From Diphasiastrum complanatum (Eukaryota; Streptophyta; Lycopodiopsida; Lycopodiales; Lycopodiaceae), in the NCBI GenBank assembly GCA_029204225.1, contig CM055108.1, forward strand, positions 5,645,599-5,709,598: 64,000 nt of DNA, written 5' to 3'. Shown here one piece after another: positions 50,313 to 63,445 of this stretch. Under the pieces are notes generated by a model. That model made no database searches. It saw nothing but the letters and a program-made list of their open reading frames with translations, and was not told the DNA's origin. The position numbers and the translations under genes were made by a program. Within the stretch, counting starts at the first letter, position 1, and the number at the start of each line of letters is the position of its first letter.

Positions 50313-51527
50313 GTTACCATTAACCAAGTTGAGCTAGTTCAAGTCATACTGAATGGCTTGAGAGATGACTATGATAATCTTGTTCAGTCTTTTGCTATTA
50401 AGGAGGAGTTACCTAATCTAGAAACTCTCCAAGGAATTCTTATTTCTGAAGAATCTAGACAAAGCTATAAACTCTCCAGGATGAACAAACTTGAGCATGG
50501 TGGAAGTGACAAAGCCCTCTTTGTCAATGGCAAGCAGAAAGGAAGGAGTAAAAACCAATTCTCTCAAGCATACAACAAAGACAAACCCAAAAGATCGAGA
50601 TCAAGATGGTGAAGAGGATGAAACAGCTCATCCCTCTAACTCAAAAACCAAAAAGAAGAAAGTGAAGTGCTTCTTCTGTGGCAAGAAGGGGCACTATGCC
50701 TCTAATTGCTTCAAGAAGAAAAACCAACTCAAGCGAGCTAATCTCTCCAAAGAAATTGAAGAAGATTCTATTGCAAGTGATGCAGAAGGATCACTTATGG
50801 TGTCCAGTTTTTCTTCCTCACCTTTCAAGAAAGATGGAGCTTGGTACATAGACAATGGAGCCTCTTCACATATGTGCTGTTCAAAGGAGTCATTTGACTC
50901 AATCTTACCTTTCAAAGGACTCAAGAGGTCTATTTACATAGCTAATGATCATGAGTGTCCAATAGAAGGAATTGGCAACATTCCATTGAAACTTGCTTCT
51001 TCAAAAGTTCTTGCACTTTCTAATGTTCTTTTCATTCCAAAACTTACAAAGAACTTAATTAGTGTAGGAAAGTTGCTTGATAATGGTTGTGATGTAAAGT
51101 TCAACTCCAATACTTGTTTTATCAAGAGAAAAGATGAGATCCTTGCTGATGGAACTAGATGTGGTGGAATTTCTAAGTTGAATTCTTATGAGAATGCAAA
51201 CCTTTGTGATGTTGCTTTGTTATCTAAGGAGGAGCTGTGGCATAGAAGGTTGGGATATCCTAACTTTACATCTATGTCTTCTATGGTTAAGAAGGAAAAA
51301 GCTATTGGTCTTCCAAAATCTCTTTCTAAAGATTTCAAGCCTTGTGAAGCTTGTGCCATTGCAAAGTCACACAGAAAGCCATATCAGAAGTCTTTTATAA
51401 AGACTACTTATCCATTGGAACTCATACATTCAAATGAACATTTTTCCTCTTCTAAAAGTATTGGTGGTGCAACATGTTTTGTCACCTCTATTGATGACTT
51501 TACTAGATACACTTGGTTGTATCTACT
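50313..51527 (+). mobile_element. Copia 4: gag C-terminus, protease, integrase N-part; truncated both ends
   Basis: It starts in mid-gag (VELVQVILNGLRDDYDNLV) and shifts frame near 50575. It then reads through the CCHC knuckle CFFCGKKGHYASNC (about 50670-50711), the protease site IDNGASSH (DNGA rather than DSGA), LFIPKLTKNLISVGKLLDNG, and the integrase zinc finger (LWHRRLGYPN, CEACAIAKSH). It ends in the core at IDDFTRYTWLYLLS near 51527. It is a different family from copia 3 by sequence. The right junction meets copia 5 in the opposite orientation. Confidence 0.88.
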
Positions 51528-54433
51528 TTCTTTGCATGTATTGACTCAACTTGCCAGCACAAAAACTAAGATCTGGTCTAGTGACGGTTAAGTATATCAA
51601 GGAACCAATAAGCATTCTATAGGTAGTGATGTCCTCAAAGGATGCTTCATCACTTTCCTTAGAAACTTTTACACTTAGTTCCATAGGAGTTTTAACTCCT
51701 TTACAATCAATCATGCCAAATCTTGATAAGATTGATCTAGCATACTTAGATTGACATATGAAGGTTACATCATTACTTCTAGTGACTTCTATTCCAAGTA
51801 TAACTTTAAGAAGTCCTAGATCTGCCATCTTAAATTCACTAGACAAGGAAACTTTTACATTCTTGATGCCATCTAGGTCATTTCTTAGTGAGTATAATGT
51901 CATCAACATATAAAACTAAGATAACGATCTTTCCATCATTACATTTGTAGTACAATGATGGTTCATAAGAACTTACAACAAATCCAATGGAAATAAGATA
52001 GGAATGCAACCTAGAGTACCATGCTCTTGGTGCTTGCTTGAGTCCATAAATACTCTTCTTCAAGAGACACACCTTGTCTTCTTCTCCATCTTTGATGAAG
52101 CCCTCAGGTTGGCACATGTAGATTTCCTCTTCCAAGAATCCATTCAAGAAAGCATTTGTCACATCCAGTTGGAAAAGCTCCCATTTGAAAGAAGTTGCAA
52201 GACATATGATTAATCTAATGGTCACAAGCTTTGCAACAGGTGCAAAGGTTTCATCATAATCTATGCCTTTGACTTGCAAAAAACTTTTGCTACAAGTCTA
52301 GCTTTGTATTTATGAATGGGGCTTGGAGAGATTCATCAAAAAGTACATCTCTACTAGCAACAACTCTTTTGTAATAGGATCATATATCCTATAAGCTTTC
52401 TTACTTTCACTATAACCAACAAAGATGCCTTTGAAAGAAGTGGCATCTTCCTTTTTCCTTGTTTCTAAGGAAATATGTACATAACAAGTACATCCAAAAC
52501 TTTCAAATCACTAAGATTTGGCTTTTTGCCAAACAATACTTCATAAGGTGTAAGTCCTTTAATGGCACTATTAGTCATTCTATTACAAAGAAAGTTTGCA
52601 CATAAAATAGCTTCTCCCCAAAGTGAAATAGGAAGAGAGGCATCTAATCTCATAGCTTTAGCACACTCACATAGTGTCCTATTCTTTCTCTCAGCTACTC
52701 CATTTTGTTGTGGAGTATATGTACAAGTAAACTCTCTCTTTATGCCATTAGTTTCAAAAAACTCTTTCATCCTATTGGAGATGTACTCCCCTCCATTATC
52801 ACTTCTTAATACTTTCAAGCTAGTATTAAGTTGCTTTTCCACAAGAGTTTTGAACTTTACAAAAGACTCAAAAACTTCACTTTTCTTAGACAAGAGATAA
52901 ACCCAAGAGTATCTTGATTTATCATCAATAAAAGTGACATACATAAGAGCTCCACCATTTGATTCATGTGAAAATGAATGAACATCCGAGTGTATAAGGT
53001 CAAGAGGAGAGTTAGATCTTATCAAAGAGCTCTTGAAAGGAAGCTTATGAAATTTGGAGAGTCCACTTCACAAAGCTTGCCACACTTAGATATGGTTTTG
53101 GGAAGTCCTCTTGCTAGCTCCTTTGTCATCATGGTCTCCATAGCTTTGTAGTTAGGATGGCCTAACCTTTTGTGCCATAATTCCACTTGAGTGAGCTCCT
53201 CCCTTGCCATGTTCACACTTCCAACCATCAGATTAGCATCCAATTTGAATAACCTCCCTTGCTTGAAACCACTAGCAACACAATTTTCATCTTACTCTCA
53301 TAACATAGTTAGATGCACTCTCTTCACTTCTTTGGAAACTTTGGAAAATCTGATTCCTAAGAGTGAGTATTCTAGAAGTATTCTTTGCTTCATAGATGGT
53401 CTTTAGTGCATTCCAAGCTTCTTTGGCTGTAGTGCAAGATCCTATCTCTCTCAAAATTTCATTAGATACATTCATCTTAATGAAATGTAGAGCCATTCTA
53501 GCTCTCTTCTTATATTTAGGAATTTCAACTTGTGCTTGAGGGTCCTCCTCAACACCAAGCACAATATCCATGACATCCTGGAGTATCAAAACAGACTCCA
53601 TTCTTAATTTCCAAATTGAGTAAGTAGAAGCGTTAAGTCTTTCACTGGCTTCTAGAAGATATGCTCCCTGAGATGCCATTATAATGAAGACTTCTTAGTT
53701 ATTGGATTGTGATATGTTTGAGCTTGTTCCTATCAGACTTAGAGTTGCTGCTCTCTTTCACTATAGGTATTTTCAAGGTTAAACTACCTATGTGAAACAC
53801 TTGCAACTATATTTGAGATGAATCTCAAATATTCCACAAGACAAGTTATCTAGATCAAACACAAAAAGTGGTTTGAGACACTTTGGCTGGTTTGAATCCT
53901 ACTTTTGGCACGTGTGAAATGCTTCAAAAGAGAACACTATTGACACTCAGAAGGCTCAAAGGGTGTTCAAATACTTCAAACTCAGTCTTGATCTACAGTT
54001 TCTTGTGTTGGATGCTCAAAACAATGGATTCAGAACAAAGTATAATTGAATCAAATCAAAATGCTGTCACTCGGATTTTGAACCTATCCCCATCCTCTTT
54101 AAGGGCTTATAACTCTTGCTAGACACATCAAATTGATTTGGTTTCAATTTCTATGGAAAGTACAAATCAAATGCTTTCCATCAAGCTATAACACTGCTAT
54201 CTTTGGATCTGTAAGTGAGGAGAACAAAGGGACTGAAAATCTCTGGTTTTCACACGTGCGAAAATCCAGAATTCTGTACTACCTCAATTCAGGTCTAAAA
54301 ATTCAGTTCAAGTCCGATTTGATCCAAATACACTTCAGAGAAAGGTTAGAAAAAGTGCAAAACTGTTTTTTTGCTTGATTTAGCTCTCAGTTTCTTGTAC
54401 AATCAGAGTTGTTAGCATGCAAAGCTTAATGAG
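51528..54433 (-). mobile_element. Copia 5 interior: gag N-part, integrase, RT, RNase H start (multiple deletions)
   Basis: On the minus strand gag begins at 53679 (MASQGAYLLEASERLN) and is open to about 53287. It then joins directly to the region after the protease (CVASGFKQGRLFKLDAN), so gag C-terminus, zinc knuckle and protease are missing. Integrase follows (WHKRLGHPNY, LRSDNGGEYIS, PQQNGVAERKN), with a small deletion that removes one zinc-finger Cys near 53060. Another deletion near 52310 removes the integrase-RT spacer. RT runs from 52279 with YVDD at 51899-51910, and the sequence ends at GKLSQYMQ near 51528. Confidence 0.88.
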
Positions 54434-54445
54434 GCTCTAATACCA
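54434..54445 (-). promoter_or_regulatory. Primer-binding site of copia 5
   Basis: Read on the minus strand this is TGGTATTAGAGC, one base from the canonical initiator tRNA-Met site. It adjoins the LTR at 54446. Confidence 0.85.
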
Positions 54446-55149
54446 TGACAAAATTTCCAGAATTCACACGTGTGGGGAATTTCCACAAGAGTGATTGATC
54501 TTGATTAAGCTTTGTGATTGGCACTATAACCTGATTCTAGATTGATCAACAAGATCTAGTTCAGAAGAAATGGCTAATTCACAATCTAGCATGCTAATCA
54601 ACAGAATATAATAGCAATGAATCAAAGTATGAATAAAAGTACAAGATTTCAGTGTATGAGTATTAGCCTCAACACGAGTTAGAGAGAGAAAGCTAGAGAG
54701 ATAACAAGCAATATTAGTTTAGATCCAAAATGGCATGAGATAGCTACAAAACTTTGGTTCTTCATCATTGATTGTGTGGAGAGCTACACATATTTATGGA
54801 TTTTGAGGTAGCTCGAGGTAGAACCACATCCATCCATTCCAAAATGACATCTAGAGTCTATGTGACATTTGTCACTTGTCATGCATGAAATTCTACCAAC
54901 TTTTTACAAGTGTACTAGTTCTAACTAGAAATGTCCAAATCATCATGCATGTGTCCATAAAACTTTGTGCATGCCTTGCATGTCACTATGGATCACTTAC
55001 AAATAATGCATGTGAATTGCCATGAGTTTCTACAAGCATAATCATGCTAATTCTATGTCTACAAACTATATGCAAGTTGCATTTATCAAACTAGATAATA
55101 CATAACCATGTAGCTCGAGTTCTATGTAGGCCAAACTTGGCATTTTGCA
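54446..55149 (-). repeat. 5' LTR of copia 5
   Basis: 704 bp; on the minus strand it runs from TGCAAAATGCC to AATTTTGTCA. It is homologous over most of its length to the LTR at 62716-63431, which supports both boundaries. It contains CACACGTGTG at 54465-54474. Confidence 0.85.
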
Positions 55150-55227
55150 TTAATGAGCTACATACTTGCATGGTACAACATTTGTAGCAAGCCAAGAAAT
55201 CAATATGGATTGTTTTTCAATTTTAAC

Positions 55228-55269
55228 ATAACCAATCCTCCATCGCTGGTTTGACATCATTTTAGAACC
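55228..55269 (+). repeat. Repeat A, copy 1
   Basis: ATAACCAATCCTCCATCGCT through TTTTAGAACC, near-identical to 61179-61220. At the other locus it is followed within three bases by repeat B; here 1.6 kb intervenes. Confidence 0.85.
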
Positions 55270-55399
55270 TTGTGGATCATTAGTTTGCGCCCAATCCCTG
55301 CCTACAACCTTGCTCACTGTCTTTCTCCCTATCTACAGCCTCTTTCTTGATTGGCCTGTGGCAGCCAGCCCTACCTCCGCCTTGTCTCCCATTGGGCAG

Positions 55400-56721
55400 A
55401 TGTAAGCGCATTCTACAGTGAGCTGACATACTCTTCTAGGCGATAAGCCAATTGTTGTGCCGTCTTCTTCTCAACCTCGGACTTTGCTTCATGTTGCTTG
55501 GAGATCTTCAATTCTTTGTCCAGCTGAATAACTTTCTGGCTGATGAGAACATTCTCAGATTTATATCAGAAATGCGCTGTTCCATTTTTTTTTCTTATCC
55601 AGCATAGACTGGGTCACTTGCGTAAGGCTTGAGTCCAAATCGAGAGCATCACCAAAATCTACTGTTGTGGAGGTGGTAGCAACAGAAGGACCCGGTGGTA
55701 CCGTCCCTGGTTGGCGTGGAGCAGGTGCCTGTAACTCTTCTTCTTCAAAGAGGTCTTCTTCTTCATAGCCCTCAGGCACCGTGGCGTCAAACTGCTTTGG
55801 TGATTTGACAGCTTGCCCGACCCAGATTGTGGCTGGTGCGGCTTCAACTAGAAGTTGCTGGTTAATCTAAAAAGAGTCGTCGAAACCAGTAGGAGTATCA
55901 TGGAACTCTTCAAATCCCTTCAAAGGGATTGGAGCTCAAAGGGCGTAGGGCTCTGGGGCATTACAAAAACTTCTGAGGCCCCTAGGGAGGTCGGAATCAT
56001 CGAACATGTCCATGAAATACTGGGTGTTTGGTGAAACAACTTCTGTGTGTGGGGGTGAGACGGCCTGGGCAGCTGTGATGGGAATGGTAGCCCCAATGGT
56101 CATAGACTGTCCACGAGAGGAAGCAGAGGTGAGGGAAGCACTAGAGGCAGGGGAAATAGGTAGTTCAGTGCAAATAGCAGCAGGGGGTGGAAGTGCAGCT
56201 GAGGATGTTTGCCTAGTACGACGTCATGACGCGGAACGCGAGTCAAGAATGATGATCTCGCTGCATGGAAGACGTCAACTATGTGAGTTGGATGCCTGAT
56301 GAGATGACTCATCCGGTACTTCTTCATAGATAGAAAGCACGGAATCCATACGAAACCCATGAATTTTGTTTTCAAGGTGGGAGGCTACTAGGAGAGATCA
56401 CAAAGGGCCAGCAGACTGCTGGGTTAGAAGCCTCTAGTAGTCTTTGTGGACTAGACCCTATTTGCCATTAGACATAGAGTCTCTTTTGCCTTGAAATCAG
56501 TGGTAGGCAGTCACTGATTTGCAGAAGTGCACCATCTTGTGGAAATCACTAGTTTGAGGCCTTAATATGCCTACGTTGGATCACTCTCCTATCTACCTCA
56601 ACCATGCATGTGGGCCGTGCCAGCTCTCACATGTCTTTGTCCTGCGGCCTATCAAAGCCCTGTGAGCGGCTATTTGGTCTGCTGCCCTGTCTATGGCCTT
56701 TTTACCTGCAGATTTACTCAT
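55400..56721 (-). pseudogene. Long decayed reading frame, unassigned, probably transposon-derived
   Basis: On the minus strand an ATG at 56719-56721 opens MSKSAGKKAIDRAADQIAAH. One frame can then be followed, interrupted by about ten stops, for some 370 codons to 55590. It passes a Ser/Ala/Pro-rich part (GATIPITAAQAVSPPHTE near 56090), an acidic part (EEEDLFEEEELQAP near 55750) and a Pro/Thr part. After a shift at the A run near 55590 it continues as a predicted coiled coil (QLDKELKISKQHEAKSE). I do not recognise the family. A gag-like protein of a gypsy-type element is one guess. It lies wholly within the 1.6 kb that separates repeats A and B. Confidence 0.5.
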
Positions 56722-56867
56722 TATTTAGCTGTACGTTCTACTGCATTCTTTGACATGCCTGTGTGAAAGAAAAAAAGAAACCTATCTATGCTATACACAC
56801 ACCCACGACATCGTTATAGATTAGAGTTTGAAGCGGTTAATTGGTTTTGATCTCGACATGGTGTAAT

Positions 56868-57138
56868 CCGTAATGCACCTATATTGTTGTTCGGATTGTG
56901 GGTTATAGAAGTTTGGCCCTACGATGCTTGATAGAGGTTGCAGCTCTTAGCTTTGGGGATTTCCATGACTCCGAACTTGTGAAACTTTATACTACCTCAT
57001 GGTCTAATTGCAGACCATATCACCATCAGTAACAAATATTTCTGAAGCCTATGCAAATGGTTTAGATGAAGATTAGGCGCTTATTCAAAATCTAACCCTG
57101 TTTTATCTCACTCGTTAAGTGAATTTCAGCTTATATAC
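56868..57138 (+). repeat. Repeat B, copy 1
   Basis: It runs from CCGTAATGCACCTATATTG to TTTCAGCTTATATAC and is highly similar to 61224-61617, which contains an extra internal tandem copy. No coding content was found. Between 57139 and 57850 nothing further is recognised. Confidence 0.9.
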
Positions 57139-57859
57139 AAGTCATGCTTGTATGACTCATCGGTATCTCAAAGGCCAGAGCTTACACGCGTGACCTCTTG
57201 TTCATTTCAAAGTTCCCTAGGCTATATCTGAAAATTTCCTGTTGACTGTTTGAAATTTGCCTTGCCGATTGCCATTTAAAGTGTCGGTGGTCATAAACGC
57301 TGTATTTTCGACTCCATACCCAATGGAGCTTGAGCTCTAATTGTGGTATAGATCGACTTCCATTAGAATTCCCTTAGATTGGTAGCCTATTTGGGGGTCG
57401 TTTTATAATCCTTCAGTGGTGCGTCTGCCGAGAGGAGCATGAGCTCATTTTGAATTCTTGTTTATTGTTTGAAAGTGTTTTCAAACGGTTTTGTTGAATT
57501 GACCATTAACTTGCATAGCCAAAAGCTCGTTTGATCCAAATTGTCTGTGAAGATTTGAATGCATTGCGGTAGTCAGAGCCTCTTTTGTATCAATTTTATG
57601 AGTGACTCTCGAGGTCTTTTTGGATAAGGCTTGAGCACCGAAAATTGTGAGGTTTGTTTGGAGTAATGGTTTGTGCAAGTAGGGTCAGTGGGCATTGTAC
57701 TAAGAACTAGACCAATATTGGACGTGTTGGAGATTCCTTTAGAAAAAAAAAAGATTTGATTGATTGAAAAAATATAATCATGATTCCCACGCGCCTATGT
57801 GATGAGGATTTTTATTCTATGATGAGAATGATTCTCAAGCCATAGAAAATTTGTATAGA

Positions 57860-59227
57860 AATTTATTTTTTTAAGAATCACCCATAGGTGAAATTTCCAA
57901 TGACTGTATAAAATTTAATGATGCAATTGATGAATCAAAGTTATTAGTAGAACCCAAGAAAAATCTACCATTTCTTCATGAAGAAGAATGGGATTTAGTG
58001 GTGTGCGACTTTCTTGAAAATTTGAGTGAAGAATCTTTTGAAATATCACCCTTTCACACCGATCTTAAAACAAATGATTCAAATCAATGTGATTCGATCT
58101 GTGTAGAGCACGGGGGAGACTTCACTTATGATGTTAAAGAGAATGCGACATTACAAATCAATTATTTTGTGACTATTAACCATAGTCCTATTGTGATTCA
58201 AAATCCAATTCTTGAAGTTGATGAAATCCTAGCAAGATTTGGTATTGTATCAAATGGCAATCAGGAACGATCCATTACCAAGGATGTGAGTGTCAATACA
58301 CTCATTGATATGGTGGACAGTTCTACCCAAAGTCCTGAAATGGACGATCAAAAGCTTGTTGAAGATGTGTCATAATTGGGCCATCGATCCCCTAATGAAC
58401 GTCTTGATCACGCTGAAAGTGTTCCCAATTTTAATGAGTTGGAGTACGATGTTGGAAAATTAAGAGCTAAACCTGATTGTAATATTGTGCAACTTGCATT
58501 AGTTGTTGGCGACTCCCTCTATGTTAGACCAAGCCTGTTTACTTATTGAAGATTGATCATTATGATGGAGAGAGAGGTGATAAAGCTGATATTTTTCATA
58601 CGAAAATTCACAAACTTCTCTTTCCTAGATGGTTTCTCACAACCCGAGGATTGGAAATTGTCATTTCCATTATACCTGACCAATGAAGCTCGAGATTGGT
58701 ATGATAATGTTGAAGCTTTTGAAATCCATTCTCTTGACTCATGGGATACCTTGGTAAAAGCATTCTTGGATGAGTTTTCACCCAAGATGAATATAACGGT
58801 TGCTTGTTACCATTTGGTAGCTATTAGACAATGTGAAGATGAGTTTGTGGGAAGATATTCTCATAGATTTAATTGGTTTGTGCAAAAGCACATATCTATT
58901 TATGCACTTCCAATTGAATTGATATTGGATTGCTTCATAAGTGCATTGCAAACAGAGATGCAAGTCCATGTGAGACAGAAGCATCCGACTAGTTTGGATT
59001 ATGCAATTGAAATTGCATCTAAATACGAAAATGCTCTAATTGATACTCGTATATCCACATTCTATAATAGCCACAACCAATCTAGAAATGATCAGTTCCT
59101 AGTTGAGTCAAGCTTCGGACCAAATGTGAAATTAGGGATGGATTATTTCCATTGTCAGAGACATCAAGTCCATTGTGTGATATCGAAAGACCATAATTTG
59201 ACTGAAGGGTTGGATGCTAACACTTGA
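57860..59227 (+). mobile_element. Gypsy-type retrotransposon gag relic
   Basis: Two open segments, 57998-58375 (acidic, Ser-rich) and 58553-59227, are linked by frames with one stop at 58373 and a shift near 58620. The second holds the retrotransposon gag (capsid) signature: QPEDWKLSFPLYLTNEARDW then YDNVE, SWDTLVKAFLDEFSP, and ALPIELILDCFISAL. This A..WY..L....W..F...F pattern is typical of Ty3/gypsy gag. No protease, RT or zinc knuckle follows. Confidence 0.7.
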
Positions 59228-60356
<1,129 letters not shown>

Positions 60357-61178
60357 GGTGCAGAGAAAGAGTTTGTGGAGAAAGGAAAGAGGGAAGGAGA
60401 AGAAACAAGGCTGTTTGATCCCTGCTTGGTGCCTCCCATTTCTGTGTCTCCCACTCTACTCTCAGCCTTTCTCATTTTGCTGTCCGTCATTATTCACTGC
60501 TCACTTTGGAAGGAAGGAGGAAAGGAGAAGAGGCTGATTTGCCTGGTGCCTTCCACTCTAACTTCTTTGTTGGATCTTTGTTGCAAACTACCTATATTTC
60601 ATTGCTATTGATTCACTGCTTTGATCTCTAGCACTGTGTTATCATCATTTCTTTTGTTATATCAAATTTGGTGTCATCTTTTGTTGCCTCTAACCCTGTG
60701 GTTGCAGGTGTTGAAAGTGTGGGAAGCTTTGTTATCCCATTTGTAAAGATTTAAGTGTGTAGATTAATCTCTAAATACTTTAGAAATATTGGAACCACTT
60801 TCTTGTATATCTATTTGGGATTAATTGTGTGTTTGAGCCTGTCAGGTTTCCTCCAAAAAATTGTTGGGGAGTGAAGCTTTATTTCCCATCCTATAGACCT
60901 GTCCATTGTATGCAAAGCATTTTATTGTATATAGATTGCTAGATGGAGTCAGCATCAATCTTAGAAGCCTATAAACAACTGCAAAGCAAGGGCAATCGTT
61001 CATTTGAAGCCCTGCCAATCATTGATTTTGGAAGGCATCTAGGAACTACAAATCACTGGCTTTTACACCCATATTAAAGATCTATCCATTGCTGGATTTT
61101 TAATCTTATTGAAGCCCTGAATGCCCTTCCTATTACCAATTTGCAACAAGACAAAAGCTATTGAACAATTTTGAAGCA

Positions 61179-61617
61179 ATAACCAATCCTCCATCGCTGG
61201 TTTGCAATCATTTTAGAACCCTTCCGTAATGCACCTATATTGTTGCCCAAATTGTGGCTTATAGAAGTTTGGCTCTACTCTGCTTGATAGAGGTTGCAGC
61301 TCTTAGCTTTGGGGATTTCCATGACTCCGAACTTCTAGATGTTGGGGATTTCCATGACTCTGAGCTTTGGGGATTGTGGCTTATAGAAATTTGGCCCTAC
61401 GATGCTTGATAGAGGTTGCAGCTCTTAGCTTTGGGGATTTCCATGACTCCGAACTTGTGAAACTTTATACTATCCTCATGGTCTAATTGCAGACCATATC
61501 ACCATTAGTAACAAATACTACTGAGGCCTATTCAAATGGTTTAGATGAAGATTAGGCGCTTATTCAAAATCTAACTCTGTTTTACCCCACTCTTTAAGTG
61601 TATTTCAGCTTATATAC
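61179..61617 (+). repeat. Repeats A and B, copy 2 (contiguous), with internal tandem duplication
   Basis: Repeat A (61179-61220) is followed almost directly by repeat B (61224-61617). Within B a 122-bp unit starting ATTGTGGCTTATAGAA is duplicated at 61251 and 61373; copy 1 at 56868 has one unit. Confidence 0.9.
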
Positions 61618-61771
61618 TTTCTCCTATTGGCTATTCCAAGGAAGGTAATCCACACCTTTCATAAAAAATGCAAACTAATCAATGGTGGAGAGAGAAACAC
61701 ACTTCCCTACCACCAATTGACTTTGACTTATCAATCAAACCATGTTTACCCATGCTACTTATTTAAGAAAC

Positions 61772-61803
61772 CATGTTGTATATGACCAACTAGACTCAAG
61801 AAA
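61772..61803 (-). repeat. Inverted 32-bp LTR fragment
   Basis: It is the exact reverse complement of 62759-62790 in the LTR of copia 6, and faces the direct LTR fragment at 61823-62070 to form a hairpin-like arrangement. Confidence 0.85.
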
Positions 61804-61822
61804 TGAACTAAAACTGCCACAT

Positions 61823-62070
61823 GCTACATGGTTTCTTGATTCTATAAGTTGGTCATATACAACGTGCATATAGAATGTAGACATAGAAATACCAATTATG
61901 GGCTTGTAGAAACTCGTGGCACATCATGTGCAATGGTTGTAAGTGTTCCATAGTGACATGCAAGGCATGCACAAAGTGAATTGGACACATGCATGGTGAT
62001 TTGTACAATTCTAGTTTAGAATTTGACACTTGGTAAAAGTAGGTAGAAATACATGCATGTAAAGTGACAT
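61823..62070 (+). repeat. Partial 5' LTR of copia 6
   Basis: It aligns to about 62750-62995 of the complete LTR downstream. It breaks off at AAAGTGACAT and is joined to RNase H sequence, so the element's primer site, gag, protease, integrase and RT are deleted. Confidence 0.85.
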
Positions 62071-62088
62071 CATTGGTCCAAAGATATT

Positions 62089-62598
62089 GATGTTATATAT
62101 GATTATGGTCTGTTATACAAAAGCGAAGATCTTTCTATTGTTGGCTATACTGACTCGGATTTTGCTAGTGACAAAGTAGATCGGAAATCTACAAGTGCGT
62201 ATGTCATATATCTTGGAGGAAATTCAATATCTTGGCTTTCCAAAAAGCACGATACTATATCAATCTCATCTTGTGAAGTTGAATATAAGGCACTTACTAC
62301 TACAACAAAAGAAGTGCTTTGGATCAAGAGGTTGCTTTTGGAGCTAAAGGCTATCAAGGAAGATGATCTACCATTGATCATGTGTGACAATATTTCAGCA
62401 CAAGTCCTTGCCAACAACCCAATATTTCATGCAAGGAGAAAACATATTGAAGTTGCACATCACTTCGTGAGAGAGAAGCTCATTGGAGGGGAAACCTACT
62501 TGGAGCACATCAACACATCATCATGTATTGCAGATTTGCTCACCAAACCTTTGAGAGCAAAAATTCCTTCATCAAGCATAGAGCCAATCTTGGAGTAA
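62089..62598 (+). mobile_element. Copia 6: RNase H domain, open frame
   Basis: One open frame carries YTDSDFASDKVDRKS, SWLSKKHD, SCEVEYKAL, CDNISAQVLANNPIFHARRK and CIADLLTKPL, the standard landmarks of copia RNase H. It lacks a start codon of its own and ends at 62598. It sits between a partial and a complete LTR of the same family. Confidence 0.9.
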
Positions 62599-62715
62599 TT
62601 CCAAGATCCATGTTCAAGTCCACATAGATCAATTTTTAGGAATATTATGAAAAATCATCTATCTTGACTTTAGGCTTTAGAAAAAGTGTTTTCTATGTGT
62701 GTTAATGTTTCATAT

Positions 62716-63431
62716 TGTAAATGCCAAATTTGGCCTAGAAGAAACTCGAGCTACATGGTTTCTTGAGTCTAGTTGGTCATATACAACATGCATATAGAAT
62801 GTAGACATAGAAATACCAATTATGGGCTTGTAGAAACTCGTGGCACATCACATGCAATGATTGTAAGTGTTCCATAGTGACATGCAAGGCATGCACAAAG
62901 TGAATTGGACACATGCATGGTGATTTGTACAATTCTAGTTTAGAATTTGACACTTGGTAAAAGTAGGTAGAAATGCATGCTTGTAAAGTGACAAATGTCA
63001 CTAGTGTTCTAGTTTTCACTTTTAGATGTGGAAGAAAGTAGGAAGGAGATGGTTCTACCTCGAGCTACTCCAATCTCCAAAAATATGTGTAAGCTCTCTC
63101 ATAATTTTTTATGAAGAAGCAAGCTTTGAAGCTATTCCATGTCAATTTGGATCTATACTATTGTTTGCTTGAATTTTGCTCTCTCTTTCTCTCTCTAACT
63201 CGAGTGGAAGATTATGCTAATGCATTAAATTCTTGTACTTCTTCTCTTTTGATTTTAAATGCAATCATTCTTTGATTATTAGCATGCTAGATTGTGCTTT
63301 GGTCATAAATTCTAGAACTAGATCTTGATATTCAATCTAGATTCAATTTATGTGCCAAACACAAAGCTTAACAAGATCATTCACACTTGAGGATCATTCC
63401 CCACACGTGTGAGCTTGCTGAAATTTTATCA
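62716..63431 (+). repeat. 3' LTR of copia 6
   Basis: It runs TGTAAATGCC to AATTTTATCA (716 bp) and matches the minus-strand LTR of copia 5. CACACGTGTG lies at 63402-63411. No convincing purine tract precedes it. Confidence 0.8.
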
Positions 63432-63445
63432 GTTCGTATATCTCT

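Noticed and set aside
53883-54378. Short + strand frames next to copia 5
   Set aside because: They lie in the untranslated leader of the minus-strand copia, between its primer site and gag start.
56006-56299. 97-codon + strand frame
   Set aside because: It is the antisense shadow of the longer decayed minus-strand frame traced from 56721.
55270-56867. The 1.6-kb segment as an LTR element on its own
   Set aside because: It begins with TG, but no matching terminal repeats, primer site or target duplication could be found.
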